Assembly (NCBI GenBank): GCA_013178415.1
Contig: JABLXA010000010.1
Coordinates: forward strand, 1 to 64,000
Length of the DNA stretch: 64,000 bases
Source: Bacillota bacterium
GTDB taxonomy: Bacteria; Bacillota; SHA-98; Ch115
Direction: 5' to 3'
Part shown: positions 46,976-55,521 of the stretch, in pieces
Position numbering within the stretch: the stretch's first letter is position 1
How the letters are laid out: each line of letters begins with the position of its first letter
The notes under the pieces: generated by a model
What the model was told of the DNA's origin: nothing
What the model saw: only the letters and a program-made list of their open reading frames with translations
Databases searched by the model: none
Translations under genes and position numbers: made by a program

Positions 46976-48757
46976 ATGATCGCGCCCAAGATTCCACCGG
47001 TAGAGGAATTAGTCTCCGAAGAGGAATTTACCGACCGGGTGGAGATCCTGCGGGAACTGGAAGGCTGGGTTCGAAATATCAAACGCCGCATCTCCAGCAG
47101 CCAGGCGCTCATCTCTCCGCGCCGTCTGGGCAAGACCGCCGTATTGGACCGGCTGGTCAATACGGTTTTCTTTAAGGATTATGAGGTGGCGCCCTTCTAC
47201 TTTAAGATGAAGCGGGAGGAGACCACGCTACATAAATTTCTGCTCGAATACTACACAACCTTTTTTCGACAATATATCGCCTATATCCTCAAGGATTCGG
47301 CGTTATATGGAAATAGATCCACAGATCTCAAAGATCTATTGGACATAAAGACAGATGACGAAAGGATTCGGTATATTCAAGAACAGCATATAAAGAAGTT
47401 TGTAAAAAGATATCACCACTATGGTTGGCAGGACGCGCGCAACCATTGGGAGGACATGATCGCCACCCCCGAATACCTTGGGTCCGCTCTGGGGATCAAT
47501 GTGGCGGTGATTATCGACGAGTTCCAGGACATGAAATTCTACATATACGATGCCGAGGATGAGATGAAAGTAGACCCAAAGACCGATAGGCCAACGGACC
47601 TCACGGCCACCTATGACCGCCAGTCCCAGAGCCGGCGCGCCCCTATGCTGGTCTCAGGCTCGGCGGTGACCGTGATCTTTCGCACCGTCATGGGTGGTCC
47701 TTTGGGTGGACGGTTTGGCTTTAAGTATCTGAAGCCCCTGACAATCGAGGACGGGGCCGCGCTGCTAAAAAAGCTGCTCAAAGTCCGGGACGCTGAGACT
47801 ACGGATGAACTCGCCATCTATCTGAGTTCCCAGGTGAACGGTCATCCATATTACGTTTACTGCTGCGCCGAATCAGATTGTCCCGGCAAGAGCTTTCTCA
47901 CCAGAGAGGAGATTGACAGGGTCATCGAATATGAAGCCACCAGGGGCAAGATCTTCGGCTTTTGGGAGACCCATTTTGCGGAGAACCGGCAGTTCATCAA
48001 CCAGGATAACGACATGGAACTCGGCAAGAAGATCATCTACTACTTTACGAAATACAACAACGCTCCTGTGAACATAGATGAAATCGCTGGCAAGCTCAAA
48101 GTGAGCAAGCACGCCGTGGAAGAAAAGATCGAGAAGCTCTACCAGGCGGACTTGGTATACCGGAGCGACTTCAAGTATTACACCTTCAACGACATTATGC
48201 TCATGCGCTACATCCAGAACCGGTATGAAAACGAGCTGAAGGACATAGAGAAGGTGGATTTAAGTGAGCAGGGGCTTTTCAACTATGTGAAAGGCAAGTT
48301 TTTGGAGATGGTGGTGCAAAATGTGATGTCCAGGTTCAACGGGGAAGAGTTGGACGGAGTCCTCTTCGGTCGCCCTGGAGAGAAGGTCACGGCTCCGCTT
48401 TTCAAGGCGCATGGCGACATCGTCGTAAAGCTGCCTGATTCGCAGGAATACCAGGTTGATGCGTATGGGGATTACGAGGCGGATGGGGCGAGGCACGTGT
48501 GGGTAGCGGAATGCAAGTACCGCAAGAAGGAACCAATGACTGCGCAGGAAGTGGAGAGGGCGCTTGCGGCGGCAAAAGCGGTTCAGGAAGCGCGCAGCAG
48601 TCATGACTTTGTGGTTTGGCTTGTTTCGACGGGCGGGTTTACCCAGGAGGCGCTTGCCATGGCGCGAGAAAAAGCATGCCTCATCTCCGGGCAGCAGGAG
48701 ATCAACGAGATCGCCCGTCTGTATGGCATCGGCGTGAAGGTAGTTGAATTGGAGTGA
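46976..48757 (+). CDS. AAA-type ATPase with C-terminal PD-(D/E)XK-like domain, paralogue 2
   Basis: 593 residues. By eye at least three quarters of positions match paralogue 1 (31674-33557), with long identical runs such as MGGPLGGRFGFKYLKP and KLYQADLVYRSDFKYYTFND. Walker A is SPRRLGKTAVL, Walker B is AVIIDEFQDM, and the nuclease-like end has YQVDAYGDYE and WVAECKYRKKE. The long hydrophilic insert near the end of paralogue 1 is absent here. Codon choice differs markedly from paralogue 1 despite the protein identity, so the duplication is not recent or one copy came by transfer. AAAGGAG lies 7 bases before ATG 46976. Confidence 0.85.
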   Translation: MIAPKIPPVEELVSEEEFTDRVEILRELEGWVRNIKRRISSSQALISPRRLGKTAVLDRLVNTVFFKDYEVAPFYFKMKREETTLHKFLLEYYTTFFRQYIAYILKDSALYGNRSTDLKDLLDIKTDDERIRYIQEQHIKKFVKRYHHYGWQDARNHWEDMIATPEYLGSALGINVAVIIDEFQDMKFYIYDAEDEMKVDPKTDRPTDLTATYDRQSQSRRAPMLVSGSAVTVIFRTVMGGPLGGRFGFKYLKPLTIEDGAALLKKLLKVRDAETTDELAIYLSSQVNGHPYYVYCCAESDCPGKSFLTREEIDRVIEYEATRGKIFGFWETHFAENRQFINQDNDMELGKKIIYYFTKYNNAPVNIDEIAGKLKVSKHAVEEKIEKLYQADLVYRSDFKYYTFNDIMLMRYIQNRYENELKDIEKVDLSEQGLFNYVKGKFLEMVVQNVMSRFNGEELDGVLFGRPGEKVTAPLFKAHGDIVVKLPDSQEYQVDAYGDYEADGARHVWVAECKYRKKEPMTAQEVERALAAAKAVQEARSSHDFVVWLVSTGGFTQEALAMAREKACLISGQQEINEIARLYGIGVKVVELE

Positions 48758-48866
48758 CACGCGTTATTGCCACTCCTTGATTACCCGTTTCATAAACTCG
48801 GCCGGCACCTAGGTCCTTCTATGGACGGAACAGATCGTAACCGTACTTTATACTTGTAGGCGCAGT

Positions 48867-49038
48867 GAAAGACGTGGATATCAAGGTCTGGGATGCCAGT
48901 TAACGCGTGAACCTGCGCGGGCCGATCCTGCTGGCGCGCGCCTTCATTCCCGGGATGGTGGCCCGCAATTGGGGCGTATTCGTTTACGTGTCCTCCGCAT
49001 CGCGGACAGGAGACTTCATCCATGCAGGCGTTGACTGA
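48867..49038 (+). pseudogene. Fragment of a short-chain dehydrogenase
   Basis: The plus strand reads VNLRGPILLARAFIPGMVAR then NWGVFVYVSSASRTGDF, the classical SDR segment with the catalytic-Ser strand. There is a stop just before (TAA at 48901) and the YxxxK part and both ends are missing. Confidence 0.65.
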
Positions 49039-49426
49039 CGCCGGAATTAATATTCCTGAACAGGGCCAGACGGTCGGGAGCCGCTCGCTGACGCCTGAGC
49101 AATTCGAGCAGGCGGCAGCGCTTTGCCATTCGGTGCGCACGACGCTTGCCGAGCAGTCAGCGGGCTGGAAGGAACGCTCCATCTTCGAACAACAATGGCT
49201 CATTCGTGCTTTTTGCCAGAAAGCCTCCCTGCCCGTGGACGAATGGTTTCGGGCGCTCGAACGGTTGGAGGCGGCTTTGCGGCAGCAGGACTCCACCGCA
49301 CTGGCAATGATCAATGCTCCATTGGACCGCCTGGCAGTTTACTACGACCATCTTTACGAGATGGCCAGGGGGTATGTGAAAGATCTAGTGCAACGTGATG
49401 AACAACTCCGTATTATCAGGGGTTGA
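49022..49426 (+). CDS. Hypothetical protein
   Basis: 134 codons, mostly helical: SLTPEQFEQAAALCHSVRTT, WLIRAFCQKASLPVDEWFRA and LAVYYDHLYEMARGYVKDLV. I do not recognise the family. The composition and the amphipathic heptad-like spacing look like real protein, but there is no clear ribosome site. Its first 17 bp overlap the SDR fragment in another frame, so the true N-terminus may be lost. It could itself be a remnant. Confidence 0.45.
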   Translation: MQALTDAGINIPEQGQTVGSRSLTPEQFEQAAALCHSVRTTLAEQSAGWKERSIFEQQWLIRAFCQKASLPVDEWFRALERLEAALRQQDSTALAMINAPLDRLAVYYDHLYEMARGYVKDLVQRDEQLRIIRG

Positions 49427-49469
49427 CAGGCAGAAGTCGAACAGCTTCATTCGTTATTGGGATAGGCGT

Positions 49470-49727
49470 TCACACCTGCGTATTTGTGTCGCTGCAATGT
49501 GCGCTCTGCAACAGGTGGAATAAATGGCGAGTAACATTGGCTACTAAGAATGGATGATTATTGCAGATATGAAATGCATAAGCTGCCGCCATTTCAAAGA
49601 TGTCTCTATGGAGGAACTCCCCGTTGAAGGAGGCCTGTGGCATCGCCAGGGCTGAAAGCAATAAATCGATGTCGCGAATGCCTGGGTGCCCCCCATAGCG
49701 TTCAATCTGGTCCTTATGAACTTCGAT
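49470..49727 (-). pseudogene. Doc-type Fic toxin remnant
   Basis: From 49727 the minus strand reads IEVHKDQIERYGGHPGIRDI, DLLLSALAMPQASFNGEFLH and then EMAAAYAFHICNNHPFL. This is the Doc (death-on-curing) family almost word for word. A TAG lies just before it, so the N-terminus is gone. After HPFL the frame slips to unrelated residues, losing the DGNKR half of the catalytic motif. No Phd-type antitoxin gene is visible next to it. Confidence 0.75.
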
Positions 49728-49930
49728 CTATACTATAATGGTAGTGTTGTTGTTACTCGGGCACTCGTTGCTAGACATGATGCTCCATCTTTCTGATCTA
49801 TGTAAGGTGCCTACCAAGGGACGTGTTACACCCTACAGAGTATTATTTTGTGAGCTAAAGGTGAACGACAGTACCCGTCCGCTTTATGGACAGGTTACCA
49901 TCAAACTGGTACATAAGCGGGGAACACATC

Positions 49931-52900
49931 ATGAGTACGCTCGAGGAACTCTTGCCCAACGCCGCGGTGCGCGGCATTCACCCTGACTGCCTGGTCACCG
50001 TCGTCGGAGCTCAATGGTTTGGTTCAGACGCGGTTGAGCTGACATACAAGGATCCGACCGGCCGAGTAGCTAACGTGCTGCTTTTCAGGCAGGATGAATC
50101 CCGTCTCCAAGTGGTGGAGCATGGGCGGCCCTGGAGCTTCGATGGGGACGGCAGCCTTTTTCGGCTCGTTTCGGAAGCATACCGTATTCGGCTGACGCAC
50201 CTCTTCGACCCGGTGATGGCTGTACATACCTCGCTGGTCGAGCCATTGCCACACCAGATCACCGCGGTTTATGAGACTATGCTGCCACGGCAACCGCTCC
50301 GCTTTCTCCTGGCCGATGATCCGGGAGCGGGTAAGACCATCATGGCTGGGCTCCTGATTAAGGAGCTAATCGCCCGTGGTGACCTACAGCGTTGCCTTGT
50401 GGTGTGCCCGGGAAGTCTTGCCGAACAGTGGCAGGATGAGCTTTACCGGCGCTTCCAGCTAAACTTCGAAATCATGACCAACGATAAGCTGGAGGCCGCC
50501 CGAACCGGGAACTGGTTTCGCGAAAACAACCTGGTTATTGCCAGGCTCGATAAGCTCTCTCGTGACGAGGATGTCCAGGCGAAGCTTAAGGCCCCCGAAT
50601 GCCAATGGGACCTGGTAGTAGTCGACGAGGCGCACAAATTGTCGGCGACGTTCTTTGCAGGTGAGGTCAAGTATACCAAGCGTTACAGATTGGGACAGTT
50701 ACTCTCGACGCTCACTCGCCACTTCCTTCTTATGACCGCCACGCCGCATAACGGCAAGGAGGCAGATTTTCAGCTTTTCATGGCCCTTCTGGACGGAGAT
50801 CGGTTTGAAGGGCGTTACCGTGATGGCGTGCACACCGTGGATGTCTCTGACCTGATGCGTCGCATGGTGAAGGAGAAGCTACTCAAGTTCGATGGAACGC
50901 GGCTATTCCCCGAGCGTATCGCCTACACCGTACCCTACAGGCTGTCAGATGCCGAGGCGAGGCTTTACAAAGAAGTAACCGGGTACGTCCGAGAGGAGTT
51001 CAATCGGGCAGATGCTTTGCAAAACGAGAAGCGGGCCGGCACGGTAGGGTTCGCGCTCACCATTCTTCAACGGCGGCTGGCCTCCTCGCCAGAGGCCATC
51101 TACCAGTCCCTTAGACGGCGACGGGAACGGCTGGAAAAACGGCTTCGCGAACTCGAATTGCTCCAGCGTGGAGCGACCGTGGTTCTTCCAATCGAAGGCC
51201 CGGTTTTGGATGCCGAGGATGTGGAGGACCTGGAGGATGCTCCGGAAACTGAAGTTGCCGTCGCCGAGGAACAGGTTCTGGACCAAGCTACGGCCGCGCG
51301 CACCATAGGCGAGCTCAGGGCCGAAATCGAGGTGCTCAACCGCCTTGAGCGCCTGGCTCAATCCGTACGCCATAATGGCGAGGACCGCAAGTGGTGCGAG
51401 CTGGCCAACTTGCTGAGCGAGATCTTTACGCCTTCCGTTCTGGTCGGCCGCGTGGCTGAAGAAGCCGCACCATATGGGTCAGGCGATATCCCCCGTCCCG
51501 CGCCGTCGCCCCAGGAGAAGCTGGTCATCTTTACCGAGCACCGGGATACGCTGTTCTACCTTCATGAGCGAATTAGCACGCTTCTCGGACGCCCGGAGGC
51601 GGTGGTGTGCATCCATGGTGGCATGGGCCGCGAAGAGCGGATGAAGGCGCAAGAGGCCTTCAGGATGGATCCAGAGGTGCGGGTGCTCGTTGCAACTGAC
51701 GCGGCCGGCGAAGGCATCAACCTTCAACGCTCCCACCTCATGATTAATTATGACCTACCTTGGAATCCCAATCGTCTTGAGCAGCGCTTTGGGCGTATCC
51801 ATCGCATCGGTCAGACGGAGGTCTGCCATCTGTGGAATTTGGTGGCCGAGGAAACGCGTGAAGGTGAGGTCTACCAGACCCTGCTCAAGAAGCTTGAAGA
51901 GGCTCGCAAGGCTCTGGGCGGGCAGGTGTTTAATGTTCTTGGCAAGGTGCAGTTTGAGGGCCGGCCCTTGCGCGATCTGTTGATCGAGGCGATTCGCTAT
52001 GGCGAGATGCCTGAGATTCGGGAACGCATCACCCGCGTCGTGGCCAATGCGTTCGACCAGGGTCGGCTTCAAGATCTCCTAGAGGAACGCGTACTCGCTG
52101 TCGAAGCTATGGACATGAGTCGGGTGCAACGCGTCCGGGAGGAGATGGAGCGGGCTGAGGCTCGGCGCTTGCAGCCGCACTACATCGAGTCATTCTTTTT
52201 GGAAGCCTTCCGGCAACTTGGAGGCACCATTAGGCAGCGTGAACCGCACCGCTACGAGATTACCCATGTACCTGCACAAATACGTAGCCGCGACCACCTG
52301 ATAGGCACTGGCGAGCCCGTGCTGCCACCATATGAACGAGTCGTCTTTGACAAGCCGTTGATCGCACCCCAAGGTCAACCGCTGGCAGCTTTTCTGTGCC
52401 CAGGTCACCCCTTGCTCGACGCCACACTGGATCTTATCCTCGAACGCCACCGCGACCTGCTGCGCCACGGAACTGTGCTGGTCGACGAGCGCGACTCAGG
52501 GGACGCTCCTCGGCTGTTGTTTTACCTGGAACACGCCGTTCAAGACGCCAGCCGTACACGTACTGGTCAGCAGCGCGTCATCTCAAAGCGCATGCTGTAC
52601 GTAGAACTAGATGCGGCAGGCCGCGCTCACCACATTGACTATGCGCCCTACCTGGACTACCGCCCGCTTAAGCCGGATGAACCAGATGTCGAGACTATTC
52701 TTAAACGCCCCGAGTGTGCCTGGATCACGCACGACCTGGAACAGAAGGCGCTGGGCTACGCCATTGCCCAGGTCGTGCCGGAACATCTGCAAGAGGTTCG
52801 TTCTCGCCGCCTGGCGCTCATTGACAAGACCCGCGCGGCGGTAAAGGATCGCCTGGCTAAGGAGATCAGCTACTGGGATCACAGGGCGGAGGAGCTCAAG

Positions 52901-53506
52901 ATACAAGAACAGGCCGGCAAGCCCAACGCCCGTTTAAATTCGCAAGAGGCGCGCCGGCGGGCCGATGAACTACAGGCACGTCTCGAGCGGCGCATGGAGC
53001 AACTCAGCCTGGAAGGGCAAATCTCGGCTCTGCCACCGGTGGTGCTTGGGGGTCTGGTGGTCATTCCTATAGGGTTACTAGCGAAAATGATGGGCATTAC
53101 CCCGAGCACCCCAGTTGGCGCTACCGATACACAAGCCGCAGCCACTCGCGCCCGCGCTATTGTGATGGAGGTTGAGCGGCGGCTGGGCTTTGAGCCGGTC
53201 GACCGGGAGGCTGATAAGGTCGGCTACGATATTGAAAGCCATATACCCGGCACCGGCAAGCTCCGTTTCATCGAAGTCAAAGGGCGGGTGAGCGGCGCCA
53301 CTACGGTCACCATGACCAAGAACGAGATTCTATATTCGCTCAACAAGCCCGACGACTATATTCTAGCCGTCGTCGAGTTTCTCGATGGCGATCAGTATCG
53401 CGTCCACTACATACGCGCTCCATTCCAGCGCGAGCCGGATTTCGGGGTGACGAGCGTGAACTATGATTTCGCCGAGCTGTTGGCGAGGGCGGAGGAACCA
53501 GCATGA
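49931..53506 (+). CDS. SNF2-family helicase with C-terminal DUF3883 domain
   Basis: 1191 residues from ATG 49931. Motif I is LADDPGAGKTIMAGLL (about 127-142), motif II VVVDEAHKL (about 228), motif III TATPHNG (about 270), motif V TDAAGEGINLQ (about 590) and motif VI FGRIHRIGQTE (about 620). A long charged middle part follows. The C-terminal 110 residues (VGYDIESHIPGTGKLRFIEVKGR) are a DUF3883 domain, a nuclease-like fold with E-x-K, found in defence helicases. DISARM DrmD has a comparable helicase; the neighbours differ, so this is not a standard DISARM locus. The next gene overlaps by ATGA. It is the first gene of a four-gene cluster. Confidence 0.88.
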   Translation: MSTLEELLPNAAVRGIHPDCLVTVVGAQWFGSDAVELTYKDPTGRVANVLLFRQDESRLQVVEHGRPWSFDGDGSLFRLVSEAYRIRLTHLFDPVMAVHTSLVEPLPHQITAVYETMLPRQPLRFLLADDPGAGKTIMAGLLIKELIARGDLQRCLVVCPGSLAEQWQDELYRRFQLNFEIMTNDKLEAARTGNWFRENNLVIARLDKLSRDEDVQAKLKAPECQWDLVVVDEAHKLSATFFAGEVKYTKRYRLGQLLSTLTRHFLLMTATPHNGKEADFQLFMALLDGDRFEGRYRDGVHTVDVSDLMRRMVKEKLLKFDGTRLFPERIAYTVPYRLSDAEARLYKEVTGYVREEFNRADALQNEKRAGTVGFALTILQRRLASSPEAIYQSLRRRRERLEKRLRELELLQRGATVVLPIEGPVLDAEDVEDLEDAPETEVAVAEEQVLDQATAARTIGELRAEIEVLNRLERLAQSVRHNGEDRKWCELANLLSEIFTPSVLVGRVAEEAAPYGSGDIPRPAPSPQEKLVIFTEHRDTLFYLHERISTLLGRPEAVVCIHGGMGREERMKAQEAFRMDPEVRVLVATDAAGEGINLQRSHLMINYDLPWNPNRLEQRFGRIHRIGQTEVCHLWNLVAEETREGEVYQTLLKKLEEARKALGGQVFNVLGKVQFEGRPLRDLLIEAIRYGEMPEIRERITRVVANAFDQGRLQDLLEERVLAVEAMDMSRVQRVREEMERAEARRLQPHYIESFFLEAFRQLGGTIRQREPHRYEITHVPAQIRSRDHLIGTGEPVLPPYERVVFDKPLIAPQGQPLAAFLCPGHPLLDATLDLILERHRDLLRHGTVLVDERDSGDAPRLLFYLEHAVQDASRTRTGQQRVISKRMLYVELDAAGRAHHIDYAPYLDYRPLKPDEPDVETILKRPECAWITHDLEQKALGYAIAQVVPEHLQEVRSRRLALIDKTRAAVKDRLAKEISYWDHRAEELKIQEQAGKPNARLNSQEARRRADELQARLERRMEQLSLEGQISALPPVVLGGLVVIPIGLLAKMMGITPSTPVGATDTQAAATRARAIVMEVERRLGFEPVDREADKVGYDIESHIPGTGKLRFIEVKGRVSGATTVTMTKNEILYSLNKPDDYILAVVEFLDGDQYRVHYIRAPFQREPDFGVTSVNYDFAELLARAEEPA

Positions 53507-55173
53507 ATGGATCAAGTCATCAGAGCGAAACGGATCTTCTAGAGAAGCTTGAACAATGGATTCAGGGTCAGGAGGGTGAGCGCCTCGAATTTAAGGAGGC
53601 GCGGATACGATTCTCTTTTGAGGACCTGGGCAGATACTGTTGCGCTCTGGCGAACGAGGGTGGGGGTATGGTGATCCTAGGTGTCACCGATCAACGGCCG
53701 CGTAGGATTGTTGGTACCCAAGCGTTCATGCAGCCAGAACGGACGCGCAGCGAATTGATACAGAAATTGCGATTGCTTATTAAGGTGCAGGAGATCTTTC
53801 ACCCTAATGGTCGGGTGCTCGTCTTTCAGGTGCCAAACCGTCCGCTAGGTACTCCGCTTAAGTGGGATGGGGTTTATTGGTCCCGACAGGCTGATAGCCT
53901 CGTGCCGATGTCCGAGGATAAGCTAAGGGGCATTTTCGCCGAGACTGGCCACGACTTCTCGGCTGAAGTATGTCCAGGTATAGGAATGAAAGATCTCGAC
54001 GGGCAAGCCATCGAGAACTTCCGACGGCGCTGGATCGACAAGTCGAGAAACAGCGCCCTCGCCGGCATTGGGGCCGAACAGCTTCTACGCGATGCCGAGC
54101 TTCTTTTGCCGAACGGCTTCACTTACGCTGCCCTCATCCTATTCGGAACGCGCGCAGCACTCAGTCGGTTCCTCGCCCAGGCTGAGGTGATCTTTGAATA
54201 TCGTCCTTCGGAAGCTGCTGGTCCAGCCGCTCAACGTGTCGAGTACCGACAAGGTTTCTTTTCTTTCTATGAGGACCTATGGACCGCGATCAATCTACGG
54301 AACGATTTACAACACTATCAGGAGGGGTTCTTCGTTCATGACGTTCCGACATTCGCTGAGCGCCCGGTGCGCGAAGCGATCCTAAACGCTATAAGCCATC
54401 GGGATTATCAACTAGGCGGAAGTGTCTTCGTCCGTCAATACCCGCGCCGGTTAGTGGTCGAGAGTCCCGGCGGACTTCCTGTGGGTATTACTGTCGAGAA
54501 TATCTTAGACCGCCAGGCTCCCCGTAACCGGCGTATTGCGGAAGCGTTTGCCCGTTGTGGACTGGTCGAACGCTCCGGCCAGGGCGTGAATTTGATGTTT
54601 GAAGAGAGCATTAAGCAGGGGAAACCCAGACCCGATTTCTCCGGCACAGACGCGTATCAGGTGACGCTTACCCTCCATGGTCAGGTTCAGGATCCCCGTT
54701 TTATCGCCTTTTTGGAGCAGGTCAACCGCGAGGTTCAGGTCAGCTTCGACGTTCAAGACCTGCTTCTTCTAGACCTGATTCACCACGAGGAGCCCATTTC
54801 ATTACATTTGCAGCACCGCCTTCGGCGGCTAGCCGATCTGGGGGTAATCGAAACGGTCGGGCGCGGGCGAGGAACGCGCTATCTGCTTGCTAGACGGTTC
54901 TATGTTGCGAGTGGTCAGCGAGGGCTCTACACCCGTCGGAGGGGACTGGACCGGGATCAAAATAAGGCACTTCTACTTAAGCACCTTCAGGAGGCCTTTC
55001 CAGAGGGCTGCGCGATTAGTGAACTTCAGCAAGTCGTACCGGCCTTGTCGCGCGCCCACATTAAGCGTCTTCTAGACGAGCTTCGGCGTGAAGATAAAGT
55101 GCGAGTTGAAGGGCGGAAGCGGGGGTCAAGATGGTGCGCCATGGAGTCACGGCCAAGAGGGGAACGTGGTTGA
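53503..55173 (+). CDS. AlbA_2 (Schlafen-like)/HATPase_c_4 protein
   Basis: 556 residues. ERLEFKEARIRFSFEDLGRY and NEGGGMVILGVTD form the N-terminal AlbA_2 domain. EAILNAISHRDYQLGGSVFV and FARCGLVERSGQGVNLMFEE belong to the ATP-binding C-terminal module typical of COG2865 proteins. A winged helix follows (HLQHRLRRLADLGVIETVGRG). Such proteins are annotated as transcriptional regulators or putative nucleic-acid-binding sensors; some act in defence. It overlaps the helicase gene by four bases, so it is part of the same system. Confidence 0.87.
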   Translation: MNGSSHQSETDLLEKLEQWIQGQEGERLEFKEARIRFSFEDLGRYCCALANEGGGMVILGVTDQRPRRIVGTQAFMQPERTRSELIQKLRLLIKVQEIFHPNGRVLVFQVPNRPLGTPLKWDGVYWSRQADSLVPMSEDKLRGIFAETGHDFSAEVCPGIGMKDLDGQAIENFRRRWIDKSRNSALAGIGAEQLLRDAELLLPNGFTYAALILFGTRAALSRFLAQAEVIFEYRPSEAAGPAAQRVEYRQGFFSFYEDLWTAINLRNDLQHYQEGFFVHDVPTFAERPVREAILNAISHRDYQLGGSVFVRQYPRRLVVESPGGLPVGITVENILDRQAPRNRRIAEAFARCGLVERSGQGVNLMFEESIKQGKPRPDFSGTDAYQVTLTLHGQVQDPRFIAFLEQVNREVQVSFDVQDLLLLDLIHHEEPISLHLQHRLRRLADLGVIETVGRGRGTRYLLARRFYVASGQRGLYTRRRGLDRDQNKALLLKHLQEAFPEGCAISELQQVVPALSRAHIKRLLDELRREDKVRVEGRKRGSRWCAMESRPRGERG

Positions 55174-55521
55174 GCACTACCGCAATTGAGCCTGGAATCA
55201 GTTATGGCTCAGAAAGAGTTTAAATGAGCCATAAATGAGCCATAAATGAGCCATAAATGAGCCATAAGGGACGATGGAATGGGCGAACGATGGATAAATC
55301 ATTTGAGTGAAACGCTGTAGTAAGCCACGCCAGCCGTATCGCGCGCTTACCAAGTGTCTATTGGACGGGTTCCGGTTTAGCGGTCAAGCACGAGCTGATG
55401 CGCGAAAACGGGATGGACCATGGCTCAAAAAGAATATAACGGAGCCACAGATAGAGGTATAGAGGGCGCTACACCAGCAATCCTTGGGTGCCGCTATTGC
55501 TCAGGAAGGAGATCTGCACAA
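55174..55521. other. Intergenic leader of the methyltransferase gene
   Basis: About 350 bp separating the first two genes of the cluster from the second two. It holds the TGAGCCAT repeat array and presumably a second promoter. An open frame from 55420 runs into the methyltransferase but lacks family similarity before 55522. Confidence 0.5.
55222..55265. repeat. Four tandem AAATGAGCCAT units (11 bp each)
   Basis: The unit AAATGAGCCAT is repeated exactly four times without a gap. The inverse ATGGCTCA appears once just before it (55204-55211) and once after it (55420-55427). The 11-bp period is about one helical turn, so identical faces are presented. It lies about 260 bp upstream of the methyltransferase start. 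Confidence 0.8.
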
